Of a DNA stretch of 64,000 nucleotides, positions 1 through 10,700 are shown one piece after another. The translations under genes were made by a program, and so were the position numbers. Below the pieces are notes generated by a model. That model did no database searches, was not told the DNA's origin, and saw only the letters and a list, made by a program, of their open reading frames with translations. The stretch comes from Aerococcus tenax (GTDB taxonomy: Bacteria > Bacillota > Bacilli > Lactobacillales > Aerococcaceae): positions 1,488,001-1,552,000 of the forward strand of contig NZ_CP127382.2 of NCBI RefSeq assembly GCF_003286645.3. Reading direction: 5' to 3'. Positions within the stretch are counted from its first letter, which is position 1. The number at the start of each line of letters is the position of its first letter.

Positions 1-318
1 CAACTGCATGAAGGGATTACTTTTTTCTTGGGACTGGGCGACCGCCTTAATATCTTCGGTTGAGGCTTCTTGGACACCGGTAATGGCAGTTAGTTCTTTA
101 TACACCTTATCGACATCGCCGGTACCGATAATGATTTGGTACTGACCGTTCACTTCAAAGGTCCCTTTGACCCCTTCGTTATTATCAATCGCTTCTTGGT
201 CAACAGCTTGACTATCTTTTAAAACTAAGCGTAAGCGGGTTGCACAGTGAGCAGCAGCAAGGAGGTTATCCTTACCAAGTGCGTCAGCAATATCTTGAGC
301 AACTTGTTTGTGATTCAT
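1..318 (-). CDS. scrA: Sucrose-type PTS enzyme II, EIIB end (partial)
   Basis: This is the N-terminal 106 codons of a PTS permease; the rest lies off the left edge. The translation starts [15 protein letters not shown] and contains HCATRLRL with the likely phosphorylated Cys at residue 25, the hallmark of a glucose/sucrose-family EIIB domain. A membrane EIIC domain should follow. The ATG at 318 has an AAAGGAG ribosome binding site just upstream. It diverges from a sucrose-6-phosphate hydrolase gene and a LacI-type regulator, so sucrose is the likely substrate: uptake with phosphorylation, then hydrolysis by ScrB. The substrate is inferred from context; trehalose or another beta-glucoside-type EII cannot be excluded from this fragment alone. 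Confidence 0.85.
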   Translation of the reverse strand, partial: MNHKQVAQDIADALGKDNLLAAAHCATRLRLVLKDSQAVDQEAIDNNEGVKGTFEVNGQYQIIIGTGDVDKVYKELTAITGVQEASTEDIKAVAQSQEKSNPFMQL

Positions 319-334
319 GATTGGTCTCCTTTCA

Positions 335-353
335 GGTGAAAACGCTTTTACAC
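335..353. promoter_or_regulatory. LacI/CcpA-like site near the scrA start
   Basis: The stretch contains TGAAAACGCTTTTACA, an imperfect palindrome around CG that resembles LacI-family or cre sites. It lies between the presumed scrA promoter and its ribosome binding site, where binding could block transcription. Match to the cre consensus is imperfect, so the binding protein is unknown. Confidence 0.35.
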
Positions 354-385
354 TTAATATCTTATCAGCATTTTTATTTTATTTA

Positions 386-401
386 TGTCAATCGTTTGAC
401 A
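386..401. promoter_or_regulatory. Likely ScrR operator on the scrA promoter
   Basis: TGTCAATCGTTTGACA is an inverted repeat with perfect 6-bp arms. Bases 391-386 read on the minus strand give TTGACA, a perfect -35 box for scrA (its -10 is weaker, near 367-359). The half-site CGTTTGACA recurs at 458-466 on the scrB promoter, which supports control of both genes by the same LacI-type regulator, presumably ScrR. Confidence 0.6.
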
Positions 402-450
402 GAATAAATTTAAAAAATATTTTATGTGCATTTTAACTGAGCTTATCCTT

Positions 451-489
451 ATGAAAGCGTTTGACATAACAATCACTTTTTCTTATACT
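451..489 (+). promoter_or_regulatory. scrB promoter with overlapping operator
   Basis: A near-consensus promoter is visible: TTGACA at 461-466, a 17-bp spacer, and TATACT at 484-489. The operator-like ATGAAAGCGTTTGACA at 451-466 covers the -35 box and shares CGTTTGACA with the site on the scrA promoter. Repression by ScrR in the absence of sucrose is the natural reading. Confidence 0.7.
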
Positions 490-544
490 TACTGTAAATT
501 AAGCATTTGATTTTTGACCAATGATAAAGAAAGGAAGCCTATCC

Positions 545-2038
545 ATGACACAAGATCCCAAATGGACCCGGCAATTGCGTTACCAAGCCTATGAAGACTG
601 GCCAAGTGACTATCTGGGTCAGCTTAAAGAAAAAGTTGCCCACAGCCCCTGGCGCCAACACTACCACGTCCAACCAGAAAGTGGCCTACTCAATGATCCC
701 AATGGTTTTTCCTATTACAATGGTCGCTGGCAGCTTTTCTACCAATACTATCCAATGGGACCCGTCCATGGGCTCAAGTCCTGGTACCATCTCTCCTCCA
801 AAGATCTAGTCCATTGGAAAGATCACGGGATTGCCCTAGCACCCGATTCTCCCTACGATAGTCACGGAGTCTATTCAGGATCTGCCCTCCCCGTGGATGA
901 CCAGCTCTTTCTCTTCTACACAGGGAATGCTCGCGATAGGGACTGGCAACGCCATCCTTACCAGGTCGGCGCCTGGATGGATAAGGACTATCAATTCACT
1001 AAAATCGATCCACCCCTCATTAGAGCAGTTGAAGAGGGCTATACTGATCATTTTCGTGACCCGCAGATCTTCCCCTACCAAGACGGCTATCTGATGATAC
1101 TGGGCGCCCAAACCGAAGCGCTTAAAGGCCAAATCCTAGTCTACCAAGGCGACAATCTTAAGGACTGGAACTTTTTCGGTCCCCTAAAATTAACTAGCGG
1201 AGAAAGTGCCTATATGATGGAATGTCCCAATTATGTGAAAGTGGATGGGAAAGACCTGCTGATCTTTTGCCCGCAAGGCTTGGACCAGGATGAACTCAAC
1301 TATCAAAACATCTATCCCAATACTTATTTAGTCTCCGAGGCCATTGATTGGGAGAACTTGGCACTGAATGAGCCTAGTTCTATAAAGAATCTTGACGATG
1401 GCTTCGATGTTTATGCCACTCAGGCCTTTAACGCGCCTGACGGTCGGGCTTTAGCCGTGTCTTGGTTAGGTTTACCAGACCTGACTTACCCCGACGCGGA
1501 CTGGGGCTGGACCTCGGTCATGAGTTTGGTCAAGGAACTCCATTTTGACCAGGGTCATCTCCACCAACGACCAGTCAAAGAAATGGAGAGCCTGCGCCAA
1601 AGCCCTATCGCCATCAAGGAGACACTAGAATCAGGTCAAGCGTGGACCTATGATCCCGAAGACAATGCCTACGAAATAAATTGTTCATTGGCCGCTGACT
1701 CCAAGCTTGACTTTTTAATCATGAGTGATGAGAAAGAAGCTGCCGCCCTTCACATTGACGTGGACGTTCCAGCGGGCAGACTCACGGTGACACGGACCAA
1801 CCAGGGCGAACTCGTCAATCCTGAATACGGCCAAGTCCGGGAAAGTCACTTTAAGGGCGGAGAAGACCTCCAGCTACAAATCTTTATCGATGCCTCTTCC
1901 TTTGAAATTTTTGTCCAAGACGGCTGTAAAGTCCTTAGCGGCAGAATTTTCCCCAAAAAAGGACAAAGTCAGCTTATAATAAAGGGAAGTGGTCGTTTAG
2001 GGGGCAGGATCTATCCCCTAGAAAATATTAACAAGTAA
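545..2038 (+). CDS. scrB: Sucrose-6-phosphate hydrolase (GH32)
   Basis: A cytoplasmic glycoside hydrolase family 32 enzyme that splits sucrose 6-phosphate into glucose 6-phosphate and fructose. With the start used here (497 aa), the three family signatures are NDPNG near residue 50 (nucleophile Asp), RDP near 171 (transition-state Asp) and ECP near 226 (acid/base Glu). A C-terminal beta-sandwich region follows, and the length is typical. An upstream in-frame ATG at 521 has no ribosome binding site, whereas AAAGGAAG sits 8 bp before the ATG at 545, so 545 is preferred. It is transcribed with scrR, whose ribosome binding site overlaps the scrB stop codon. Confidence 0.93.
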   Translation: MTQDPKWTRQLRYQAYEDWPSDYLGQLKEKVAHSPWRQHYHVQPESGLLNDPNGFSYYNGRWQLFYQYYPMGPVHGLKSWYHLSSKDLVHWKDHGIALAPDSPYDSHGVYSGSALPVDDQLFLFYTGNARDRDWQRHPYQVGAWMDKDYQFTKIDPPLIRAVEEGYTDHFRDPQIFPYQDGYLMILGAQTEALKGQILVYQGDNLKDWNFFGPLKLTSGESAYMMECPNYVKVDGKDLLIFCPQGLDQDELNYQNIYPNTYLVSEAIDWENLALNEPSSIKNLDDGFDVYATQAFNAPDGRALAVSWLGLPDLTYPDADWGWTSVMSLVKELHFDQGHLHQRPVKEMESLRQSPIAIKETLESGQAWTYDPEDNAYEINCSLAADSKLDFLIMSDEKEAAALHIDVDVPAGRLTVTRTNQGELVNPEYGQVRESHFKGGEDLQLQIFIDASSFEIFVQDGCKVLSGRIFPKKGQSQLIIKGSGRLGGRIYPLENINK

Positions 2039-2051
2039 AGGAGTGCTGGTC

Positions 2052-3032
2052 ATGGCGATTACCTTAGCCGATGTGGCTAAAAAAGCCGGGGTGTCAGCAA
2101 CAACTGTTTCCCGGGTGATTAATAATTATGGCTATCTCAGTGAGAAGACCATTAAAAAAGTCCGCCAAGCCATGGAGGAATTAAAGTATCAACCCAATGC
2201 CTTAGCGCGGTCATTACAAGGTAAAGGGACGCAATTAATTGGTCTGATCTTTCCTAGTGTGGCCCATCCCTTCTACGGAGAATTAGTGGAGGCCTTGGAA
2301 AGCTGTTTTTTTGAAGAGGGGTATTACACCATCCTCTGTAATTCAGCTAATAATAAAGAAAAAGAGCGCCATTATTTGCGCATGTTGGCTGCTAACCAGG
2401 TGGACGGTATTGTGGCTGGAGCTCATAATATGGGAATAGAAGAATATCATCACTATCAAAAACAAGTCGTCTCCTTTGACCGCTATCTTTCCGAAGAAAT
2501 TCCCATTGTTGGTAGCGATAACTTCCAAGGGGGACAAATGGCGACAGAAATGCTGGCCCTCCGCGGAGCTAAAAGGATCGGAATCTTTACCGGTAGTCAA
2601 AAATCTGCCTCGCCGACCAACCAGCGTTTGGAAGGTTATCTCTCCGTCATCGAAGCCCAAAAGCTGAATCCCTATGTTTACCAGCTCCAAGAACAGCGGT
2701 CGCCTAGAATAGCCGCCCAACACATTCAGAGTATCCTGAAAAAGGACCAGTTGGACGGCATTTTCTGTACCGATGACCTGACTGCCCTACTGACCCTCGA
2801 TGCGGCCAAAGACTTAGGACTCCAGGTCCCCCACGACTTAAAAATTATTGGCTATGATGGCAGCCGTTTTATCCAAAACTACCATCCCGAACTTTCTACC
2901 ATTGTTCAACCCATCCAAGATTACGCCAATCTGATCGCTGATTTGTTAATTAAGAAAATTAAACAACCAGATAGCGACCTTAACCGCAATTACCAGCTAC
3001 CTGTGTCCTTCCTACAAGGCAAAACGTGCTAG
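2052..3032 (+). CDS. scrR: LacI-family sucrose operon regulator
   Basis: A 326-residue LacI/GalR-type repressor. The N-terminal helix-turn-helix reads ITLADVAKKAGVSATTVSRV, followed by a hinge and a periplasmic-binding-protein-like effector domain (GIFTGSQ, DGIFCTDD and IIGYDG segments). It lies directly downstream of scrB, only 13 bp from its stop. An in-frame GTG at 2043 is possible, but AAAGGAG at 2036-2042 is correctly spaced for the ATG at 2052. The likely role is sucrose- or fructose-responsive repression of the divergent scrA and scrBR units through the paired CGTTTGACA sites. Assignment to sucrose rests on position. Confidence 0.88.
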   Translation: MAITLADVAKKAGVSATTVSRVINNYGYLSEKTIKKVRQAMEELKYQPNALARSLQGKGTQLIGLIFPSVAHPFYGELVEALESCFFEEGYYTILCNSANNKEKERHYLRMLAANQVDGIVAGAHNMGIEEYHHYQKQVVSFDRYLSEEIPIVGSDNFQGGQMATEMLALRGAKRIGIFTGSQKSASPTNQRLEGYLSVIEAQKLNPYVYQLQEQRSPRIAAQHIQSILKKDQLDGIFCTDDLTALLTLDAAKDLGLQVPHDLKIIGYDGSRFIQNYHPELSTIVQPIQDYANLIADLLIKKIKQPDSDLNRNYQLPVSFLQGKTC

Positions 3033-3038
3033 CAAATA

Positions 3039-3078
3039 AAAAATGAGCTTTACCCCGATCTCGGGAAAGCTCATTTTT
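3039..3078. terminator. Bidirectional terminator between scrR and DUF4931 gene
   Basis: A 12- to 13-bp stem (AAAAATGAGCTTT pairing with AAAGCTCATTTTT) closes a short GC loop and has A- and T-runs on its two sides, so it can stop the convergent transcripts of scrR and the downstream minus-strand gene. Confidence 0.85.
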
Positions 3079-3085
3079 AGTTTAT

Positions 3086-3853
3086 CTAAAAAGGAAGGTA
3101 GTCTTGGAGTTCAGCAACTACCTTTTCCAGGTGTCCCTGGTAGGAAACCTGGCCAATCTTAAAGCCGATAAAATAAGGGCTAGCGATAAAGCGTGGGAAA
3201 ACCTTACAATAAAAACGTCCCCCCATGGGATAGAAAAAGAGGTTATAAGACCCGTTACGTGAACTGAAGTCATCCGTCAAAATATAGGTCACAATGCTTT
3301 GGACCGCATCCGCAAAGTCATCCAGCTGATCGAGATCAGCAATCGCGACATTAAATTCAGTCATTCCCATAATTGGTTGGGTGGACAAGGTAACGGTAAC
3401 ATCCCCCTTCTTGCCGACTTCTAACCCCTTAAAGGCATCCAGGCTAATTTCTTCATAGCCATCCTTATCCTTCAGTCCCACAATCTGTGAGTGAGGATGG
3501 CGCAAAGACCCGCCGGAAAGTGGACCATAATTTTTAAATAAGAGGACACTCTCAAATTGATCGTCTCCTAACATGTCTAGCCAACAATCAAAGGTGAAAC
3601 GAAAAATTTGGCGATTTTCTTCCTTACTATAGGTAGGGGTATCGGCCCAATGGTCTTGGGACTCAATCACCAGGGTTTGCACCGTATCATCCAGAGTGCG
3701 GTATTTATTCATAAGCCAAATCTTATCATCTTCTTCACGGAAGATATTGGTTAGCGCCTCGCGATCGCAGAAGGGACAATAAGCCCCCTCATTGCGATAA
3801 TTTTCCGGCTTTTGCGCCGCAATTTCCTTATGAAAAATCAATGGCTTTCCCAT
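3086..3853 (-). CDS. DUF4931 protein, GalT/HIT-like
   Basis: About 255 residues. It has CPFC near residue 26, a zinc-ribbon-like pair, and HPHSQIVG in the middle, which resembles the His-x-His active site of galactose-1-phosphate uridylyltransferase and the HIT superfamily. This suggests a nucleotidyl transferase or hydrolase fold, and it matches the description of DUF4931 proteins in Lactobacillales. The substrate is unknown. An earlier in-frame ATG (3889) has no ribosome binding site; AAAGGAGG lies 11 bp before the ATG at 3853, so that start is preferred. It is a single gene, convergent with scrR. Confidence 0.7.
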   Translation of the reverse strand: MGKPLIFHKEIAAQKPENYRNEGAYCPFCDREALTNIFREEDDKIWLMNKYRTLDDTVQTLVIESQDHWADTPTYSKEENRQIFRFTFDCWLDMLGDDQFESVLLFKNYGPLSGGSLRHPHSQIVGLKDKDGYEEISLDAFKGLEVGKKGDVTVTLSTQPIMGMTEFNVAIADLDQLDDFADAVQSIVTYILTDDFSSRNGSYNLFFYPMGGRFYCKVFPRFIASPYFIGFKIGQVSYQGHLEKVVAELQDYLPF

Positions 3854-4076
3854 AATGACAACCGCCTCCTTTATAATATCCATTGTCATTATCGCATATT
3901 TTTGAGGGATTGCCTAAGAAAAGCTTAAGTCGCGGTGGAAAAATTACTCTAGAAAGCCAATCGTTCTCTTAGGTACTATACTTTTATCAAAATAAAATTA
4001 ATCTATTGTTAAAGACAAAAAGCGGGTGTAGACTTATTTCTAAATAACTAAAAAATCATGGATACGGAGGTTAATT

Positions 4077-4550
4077 ATGGAAACAATCGACCAATTAGCG
4101 GCTATCGAAGAAATTAAACAATGTAAGGCACGATATTGGCGGGCAATTGATAGTAAGGATTTCGACCTACTTCAGACGGTATTTGCTGACGATGCCACTT
4201 TTGATACCTCACTAGTAGCCCATGACCCCATCAAGGGCCAACATCCACTCATCCCTCAAAAAACAACCCCTTCGACGTCGTGTGAAGAAATCATTCAAAA
4301 TGCTAAACGCTTGATGGGTAAGAATGTACAAAGCGCCCACATGGGACACATTCCTGAAATTGAAATCACTTCAGAAAATACGGCCCATGCCTACTTTCCC
4401 TTTGAAGACCGGGTAGTCAACCTAGGGGTGTCGGCCTTTATTGGTTATGGTTACTATGATGATTATTTTGAAAAAATCGACGGGCAATGGAAGGTTAAAG
4501 ACAGTAAAGTCTACCGTTACCGAGTTGTCTTTGATGATTTATTGGATTAA
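4077..4550 (+). CDS. NTF2-like (SnoaL-type) protein
   Basis: A 157-residue soluble protein. The pattern, an N-terminal helix pair (IEEIKQCKARYWRAIDSKDFDLL), a segment FADDATFD, and C-terminal strands with DGQWKVKDSKVYR, is typical of the nuclear transport factor 2 / SnoaL cone-shaped fold. Such proteins may be small enzymes or binding proteins; nothing here fixes the substrate. The ribosome binding site ACGGAGG is well placed before ATG 4077. A weak promoter (TTGTTA 4006-4011, TAGACT 4029-4034) may drive it. It appears monocistronic. Confidence 0.75.
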   Translation: METIDQLAAIEEIKQCKARYWRAIDSKDFDLLQTVFADDATFDTSLVAHDPIKGQHPLIPQKTTPSTSCEEIIQNAKRLMGKNVQSAHMGHIPEIEITSENTAHAYFPFEDRVVNLGVSAFIGYGYYDDYFEKIDGQWKVKDSKVYRYRVVFDDLLD

Positions 4551-4645
4551 AAAATGTGACAAGTGCTTCAAAAGACAAGACCACTGGAAGAAAAAGGCGT
4601 AAGAATTTTAACTCAAGCTCATTCTAATTTTTATCTATAGCTATG

Positions 4646-4697
4646 CAAAAAAGCAGAACAAGAACTAATTATTTTCAGTCTTGTTCTGCTTCTTTTT
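4646..4697. terminator. Bidirectional terminator
   Basis: A 13-bp perfect stem (AAGCAGAACAAGA at 4651-4663 with its complement at 4679-4691) is flanked by an A-run and a T-run. It lies between the convergent NTF2-like gene and the giant surface-protein gene and can serve both. Confidence 0.85.
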
Positions 4698-4741
4698 GTC
4701 TAATGCTCTTTAAATCAAGTGAGCATCATCCTATTTAGCGA

Positions 4742-7700
4742 TTAGTCTTCCTTATTGTTTTTGACTAATAAGGCACCACTACTTAGTAGTAATGAAGCAA
4801 TAATCACTGTCATCGCTGATGTCACTTCTGCACCTGTGGCTGGTAAGCTCACTTGTTTGTTTTGACCATCTTGTTCTTTATTTGTAGCCGATTCATTGTC
4901 CTTGGCCTTGAATGAATTGTCTGGATCAGCTTGTCCAGGAACTTGAGGAGCTGGATCGCTTGGTTGGTTTGGAACTTCTGGTCTTGGTTCAGCAGGTTCA
5001 TTCGGTACTTCCGGTGTTGGGTTATCTGGTACGCTTGGTACTCCTGGTGCTGGCTCACCTGGCACGTTCGGTACTTCTGGCGTTGGGTCACCTGGTACGT
5101 TCGGTACTTCCGGTGTTGGCTCACCCGGTACATTTGGTACTTCTGGTGTTGGGTCGCCTGGTACGTTTGGTACTTCTGGTGTTGGCTCACCTGGCACGTT
5201 CGGTACTTCTGGCGTTGGATTACCTGGTTGACCTGGTACTTCTGGCGTTGGGTTACCTGGTACCTTAGGCTCACCTGGTTTTGGAGTTTCTGGTTTGTTC
5301 GGAACTTTTGGTGTTGGATCGCCAGGTTTTGGTGTTCTTGGAGACTCTGGGCATGGTTTGCAGCATGGGATTTCGATCTCTTCCGTGGTGTGGTCTGAGA
5401 AGATGATGATCAGTTTACCTTGGCGGTTATAGATCTTCTGTACGCTGCGGCCATCCTTACCGTCCTTGCCGTCTTTACCATCGCGGACAAAGTGACGACT
5501 GGATTCATTGCCTTGGCCATCTTTAACGATTACCCAAAGGCCGGATTCACCTTTTTCATTCTTACCTGGAATGGTTTCGAGGCTTGATGACGCGCCGTCT
5601 TTACCGTCACGGACGAATTCACGGGAAACTTCATTGCCGTCGCCGTCGAAGACAATAATCCATTGGCCAGATTCACCGCGGCTGTTCTTGCCTTCTTCCA
5701 CCTTAACAGATGGGGTCTTGCCGTCGCGGATAAATTCACGGCTTAATTCATTGCCCTTGTCGTCGGTAATGATGACCCAAACGCCTTCGTTGCCTTGGCT
5801 ATCCTTACCTTTTTCGGTGCGGATGCGTTGAGACTGGCCATCCTTACCGTCCTTACCATCGCGTCCATCCTTACCGTCTTTGACAGTCGTGGTTGTGGTC
5901 GTGCCATCTGGATTCTTGATGGTGATGGTATGGCTGCCGTCACCGTTGTCTTTGACGCTAACTTCTGGGGACTTACCGTCCTTACCGTCTCTAACTGTGG
6001 TGTTGGTGGTCGTACCGTCTGGGTTCTTGATGGTAATGGTGTGGCTGCCGTCGTTATTGTTTCGGATAGAAACTTGAGGTGACTTGCCGTCCTTACCATC
6101 TTTACCATCGCGGCCATCCTTAACGGAACCTTCCGCTACAGCTGGTTGAGTCGTGTCTGGCTGGCCCGTCTTAGGATCTACTGGGTAGAACTTAATCGTG
6201 GTGGTGCCGTCTTGACCTTTCTCAACCACTGGGGCAAAAGTCTTACCGTCGATACCGTCGCGACCATCCTTACCGTCTTTGACAGTTGTCGTTGTGGTCG
6301 TGCCATCTGGGTTCTTAATAGTGATGGTGTGAGTCCCGTCGCCGTTATCCGTAGTGGTCACTTCTGGGGACTTGCCGTCCTGACCATTCTTCACGGTAGT
6401 GGTTGAAGTCGTGCCATCTGGATTCTTCACGGTAATGGTATGGGTCCCGTCGCCATTGTCCTTCAAGGAAACTTCTGGAGACTTGCCATCTTTACCATCT
6501 TTGACGGAGCCTTCTGCAACAGCTGGTTGCGTGGTATCTGGCTGGCCCGTCTTAGGATCTACTGGGTAGAACTTAATGGTGGTTGTACCGTCTTGCCCCT
6601 TCTCAAGGACTGGGGCAAAAGTCTTACCGTCGATACCATCCTTACCGTCGCGGCCGTCTTTACCATTTTGACCAGCCTTACCGTCTTTGACCGTGGTGGT
6701 AGTTGTTGTGCCATCTGGGTTCTTGATGGTAATGGTGTGGGTCCCGTTGCCGTTGTCCTTGGTGGTGACTTCTGGGGACTTGCCGTCCTTACCGTCACGG
6801 ACAAATTTAGCGGAAACGACTTCATCATCGGTAAACTTACCGTCACCGTTCTTGTCGTAGTAGTTGATGATCCATTGACCTTGTTCACCAGCTTCGTTAG
6901 GTCCAGTGACTACCGTCGTGTAGGCAGATTTACCGTCTTGACCAGCTGCACCCTGAGCGCCGTCTTTGACTTCGCCAGTAGCAACAGGTTCTTGGCTCTT
7001 ATCAACCTTACCCGTCTTAGGATCAACTGGGTAGAACTTGATGGTGGTTGTGCCATCTGCACCCTTCTCAACGACTGGAGCAAAGGTCTTGCCGTCGACA
7101 CCATTTGTGCCGTCTTGACCCTTGTCACCTTTCTCACCCTTGGCCCCGTCTTTGACGGTAGTTGTGGTGGTCGTGCCATCTGGGTTCTTGATGGTGATGG
7201 TGTGGGTCCCGTTGCCGTTGTCCTTAGTCGTGACTTCTGGCGACTTGCCGTCTTGGCCGTCCTTCACAAAAGTTTCACTAATGACCTTGTCGTTTTCTGG
7301 ATCTTTAACGGTGATCTTAGTACCTGCCTGGTTTCCAGGGGTATTTGGATCGAGGTCTTCCACCCGTTCCGTTTCAACGACTGGAGCCTTAGCGTCCTTA
7401 CCGTCTTTCACAGAGCCTTCTGCGACAGCTGGTTGACTTTCATCAGCCTTGCCGGTCTTAGGATCAACTGGGTAGAACTTGATGGTGGTTGTGCCGTCTT
7501 CACCCTTAGTCACAACAGGTGCATAGGTCTTGCCATCCTTACCGTCAGGGATAAATTGGGCAGATACCACTTCATCGTCGGTGAACTTGCCATCCGCGTT
7601 CTTGTCATAGTAGTTGATGATCCAACGGCCAGGCTCGCCGGCTGCGTTTGGTCCTTCAACAACTGTGGTGTAGGCAGACTTACCGTCTTTGACAGTACCT

Positions 7701-10700
7701 TCAGCCACAGGAGCTTGGGTTGTGTCAGCTTTACCGGTCTTAGGATCTACTGGGTAGAATTTAATGGTGGTCGTGCCATCTTGGCCCTTCTCAACGACTG
7801 GCGCAAAGCTCTTGCCGTCGATACCGTTCTTACCGTCTTTACCATCCTTACCGTTGACGCCATCTTTGACGAAAGTTTCGCTGATGACCTTACCGGTTTC
7901 TGGATCTTTGACCGTAATCTTGGTACCTGGTTGATTATCTGGAGTATTTGGATCGGCATCTTCAACCCGAGTGCTTTCAACGACTGGGGACTTGCCATCC
8001 TTACCGTTCTTAACAGTGGTGGTAGAGTTTACTGTGCCGTCTGGGTTCTTAGTGGTGATGGTGTGGGTACCGTCACCGTTATCTTTCACTTCAACCGTTG
8101 GGGATTGACCATCCTTACCATCGCGAACGAATTGGGCAGAAACGACTTCATCGTCGGTGAACTTGCCGTCGCCATTCTTATCGAAGTAGTTGATGATCCA
8201 GCGGCCTGGTTCATTGGCTGCATTTGGTCCTTCAACGACTGTGGTGTAAGCGGACTTACCGTTTGCACCGTCCTTGACTGCACCTTCTGCAACTGCTGGT
8301 TTGGTCGTATCGGCTTCACCGGTCTTAGGATCAACTGGATAGAACTTAATCGTGGTTGTGCCGTCTGCACCCTTCTCTACGACTGGAGCAAAGGTCTTGC
8401 CATCAGTGCCATCTTTTACCGTACCTTCAGCGACAGCTGGTTGTTCGGTGTCAGCCTTGCCGGTTTCTGGATTCACTGGGTAGAACTTGATAGAAGTTGT
8501 GCCGTCTTGGCCCTTAGTTACTACAGGAGCGAAGGTCTTGCCGTTCTTACCATCCTTAACTTCTGTTTCACTTGGGGTCCCGTCAACGACATTACCTTCT
8601 GCATCGCGAACTTGTGGGGTTACCTTGATGATCACACCATCGTTAGCGTCATTGCGGCGGGTTTCAACCTTAGGACTGAGACCGTCTTTACCGTCCTTGC
8701 CGTCCTTCACCTTGCCTTCTGCTACAGGGGCTTGGGTCATGTCTGGCTGTTTGGTTTCTGGGTTAACTGGGTAGAACTTGATGGTGGTTTCGCCGTCTTT
8801 GCCTTTTTCGAGGACAGGGGCGAAGGTCTTACCATCTTGGCCATCCTTGACGGTTCCTTCTGCTACGGCTGGTTGAGTTTGATCTGCTTTACCAGTTTCA
8901 GGGTTGACTGGGTAGAACTTAATAGAGGTTGTACCGTCTGCACCCTTCTCAACAACAGGAGCAAAGGTCTTACCGTCCTTGCCGTCTTTCCCATCTTTAC
9001 CGTTGCGGACAAATTGGGTTGAAACAATTTCGTCGTCGGTGAACTTGCCGTCGCCGTTCTTGTCGAAGTAGTTGATAATCCATTGACCTGGTTCACCGGC
9101 TGCATTTGGTCCTTCAACAACCGTTGTGTAGGCGGACTTGCCGTTAATACCGTCTTTGACTGTACCTTCTGCAACAGCTGGTTTGGTCGTGTCTGGTTGA
9201 CCAGTCTTAGGATCGACTGGATAGAACTTGATGGAAGTTGTGCCATCTTCACCCTTCTTAACGACTGGGGCGTAGCTTTGGCCGTCTTGGCCATTCGCAC
9301 CGTCTTTAACGAAGCTTTCGCTGATGACCTTGTTAGTTTCTGGATCTTTAACCGTAACCTTGGTGCCTGGTTGGTTACCTTCAGTTGTTGGATCGGCGTC
9401 TTCTACGCGGGTCGTTTCAACAACTGGGCTCTTACCGTCTTTGACTTCGCCAGTAGCGACTGGAGCCTTAGTCTTGTCAGGTTCACCTGTCTTAGGATCG
9501 GTTGGGTAGAATTTAATTGTGGTTACGCCATCTTGACCTTTTTCAACTACAGGAGTGAAGGTCTTGCCGTCTGCACCGTCTTTAACTTCACCAGAAGCGA
9601 CTGGATCTTTGGTCTTGTCAGCTTGGCCATCTTTACCAGCTGGGTAGAACTTGATGGTGGTCGTACCATCTTGGCCTTTTTCGACAACAGGAACAAAGGT
9701 CTTGCCATCTTGTCCTGGATCGCCTTTTTCACCCTTGGCACCATCTTGACCCTTTTCGCCGTCTTTAACGAAGCTTTCGCTAATAACATTGCCGGTTTCT
9801 GGGTCTTTGACAACTACCTTGGTACCTGCTTGGTTACCTGGGGTAGTTGGATCGGCGTCTTCTACGCGGGTCGTTTCAACAACTGGACTCTTGCCATCTT
9901 TGACTTCGCCAGTTGCCACTGGGGCTTTGGTCTTGTCAGGCTCACCGGTCTTAGGATCGGTTGGGTAGAACTTGATGGTGGTTACGCCATCTTGACCTTT
10001 TTCAACTACAGGAGTGAAGGTCTTGCCATCTGCGCCGTCTTTGACTTCGCCAGAAGCGACTGGATCTTTGGTCTTGTCAGCTTGGCCATCTTTACCGGTT
10101 GGGTAGAACTTGATCGTTGTCGTACCGTCTTGACCTTTCTCAACAACAGGTGTAAAGGTCTTGCCGTCTTGGCCATCCTTCACAGTGCCTTCAGCGACAG
10201 CTGGTTGACTTTCATCAGCCTTGCCAGTTTCTGGATTCACTGGGTAGAACTTGATCGAGGTGGTGCCATCTGCGCCCTTAGTTACAACAGGAGCAAAGGT
10301 CTTGCCGTTTTCACCGTTCTTACCGTCTTGGCCTTTCTCACCTGGATCACCTTTTTCACCCTTGTCGCCTTTAGCGCCGTCTTTGACTTCGCCGGTTGCG
10401 ACTGGGTCCTTAGTTTGATCAGCTTGGCCAGTCTTAGGATCGACTGGGTAGAACTTGATGGTTGACACGCCATCTTGGCCCTTAGTGATCACAGGAGCGT
10501 AGGTCTTACCGTCCTTAACTTCCGTTTCGGTTGGGGTACCGTCAACCACATTGCCTTGAGCATCACGAACTTGTGGGGTCACCTTGATGATGACACCATC
10601 GTTAGCGTCGTTGCGGCGGGTTTCAACCTTAGGCGTTAGGCCATCTTTACCGTCCTTAACTTCACCTGTCGCAACAGGGTTTTGGGTCTTATCAGCCTCA

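Noticed and set aside
6440..9022. 860-codon open frame on the plus strand inside the giant gene
   Set aside because: It is the antisense of the repetitive, GC-biased minus-strand gene; the translation is a low-complexity repeat with no ribosome binding site or domain.
9083..10465. 460-codon plus-strand frame
   Set aside because: Same reason: complement of the repeat modules.
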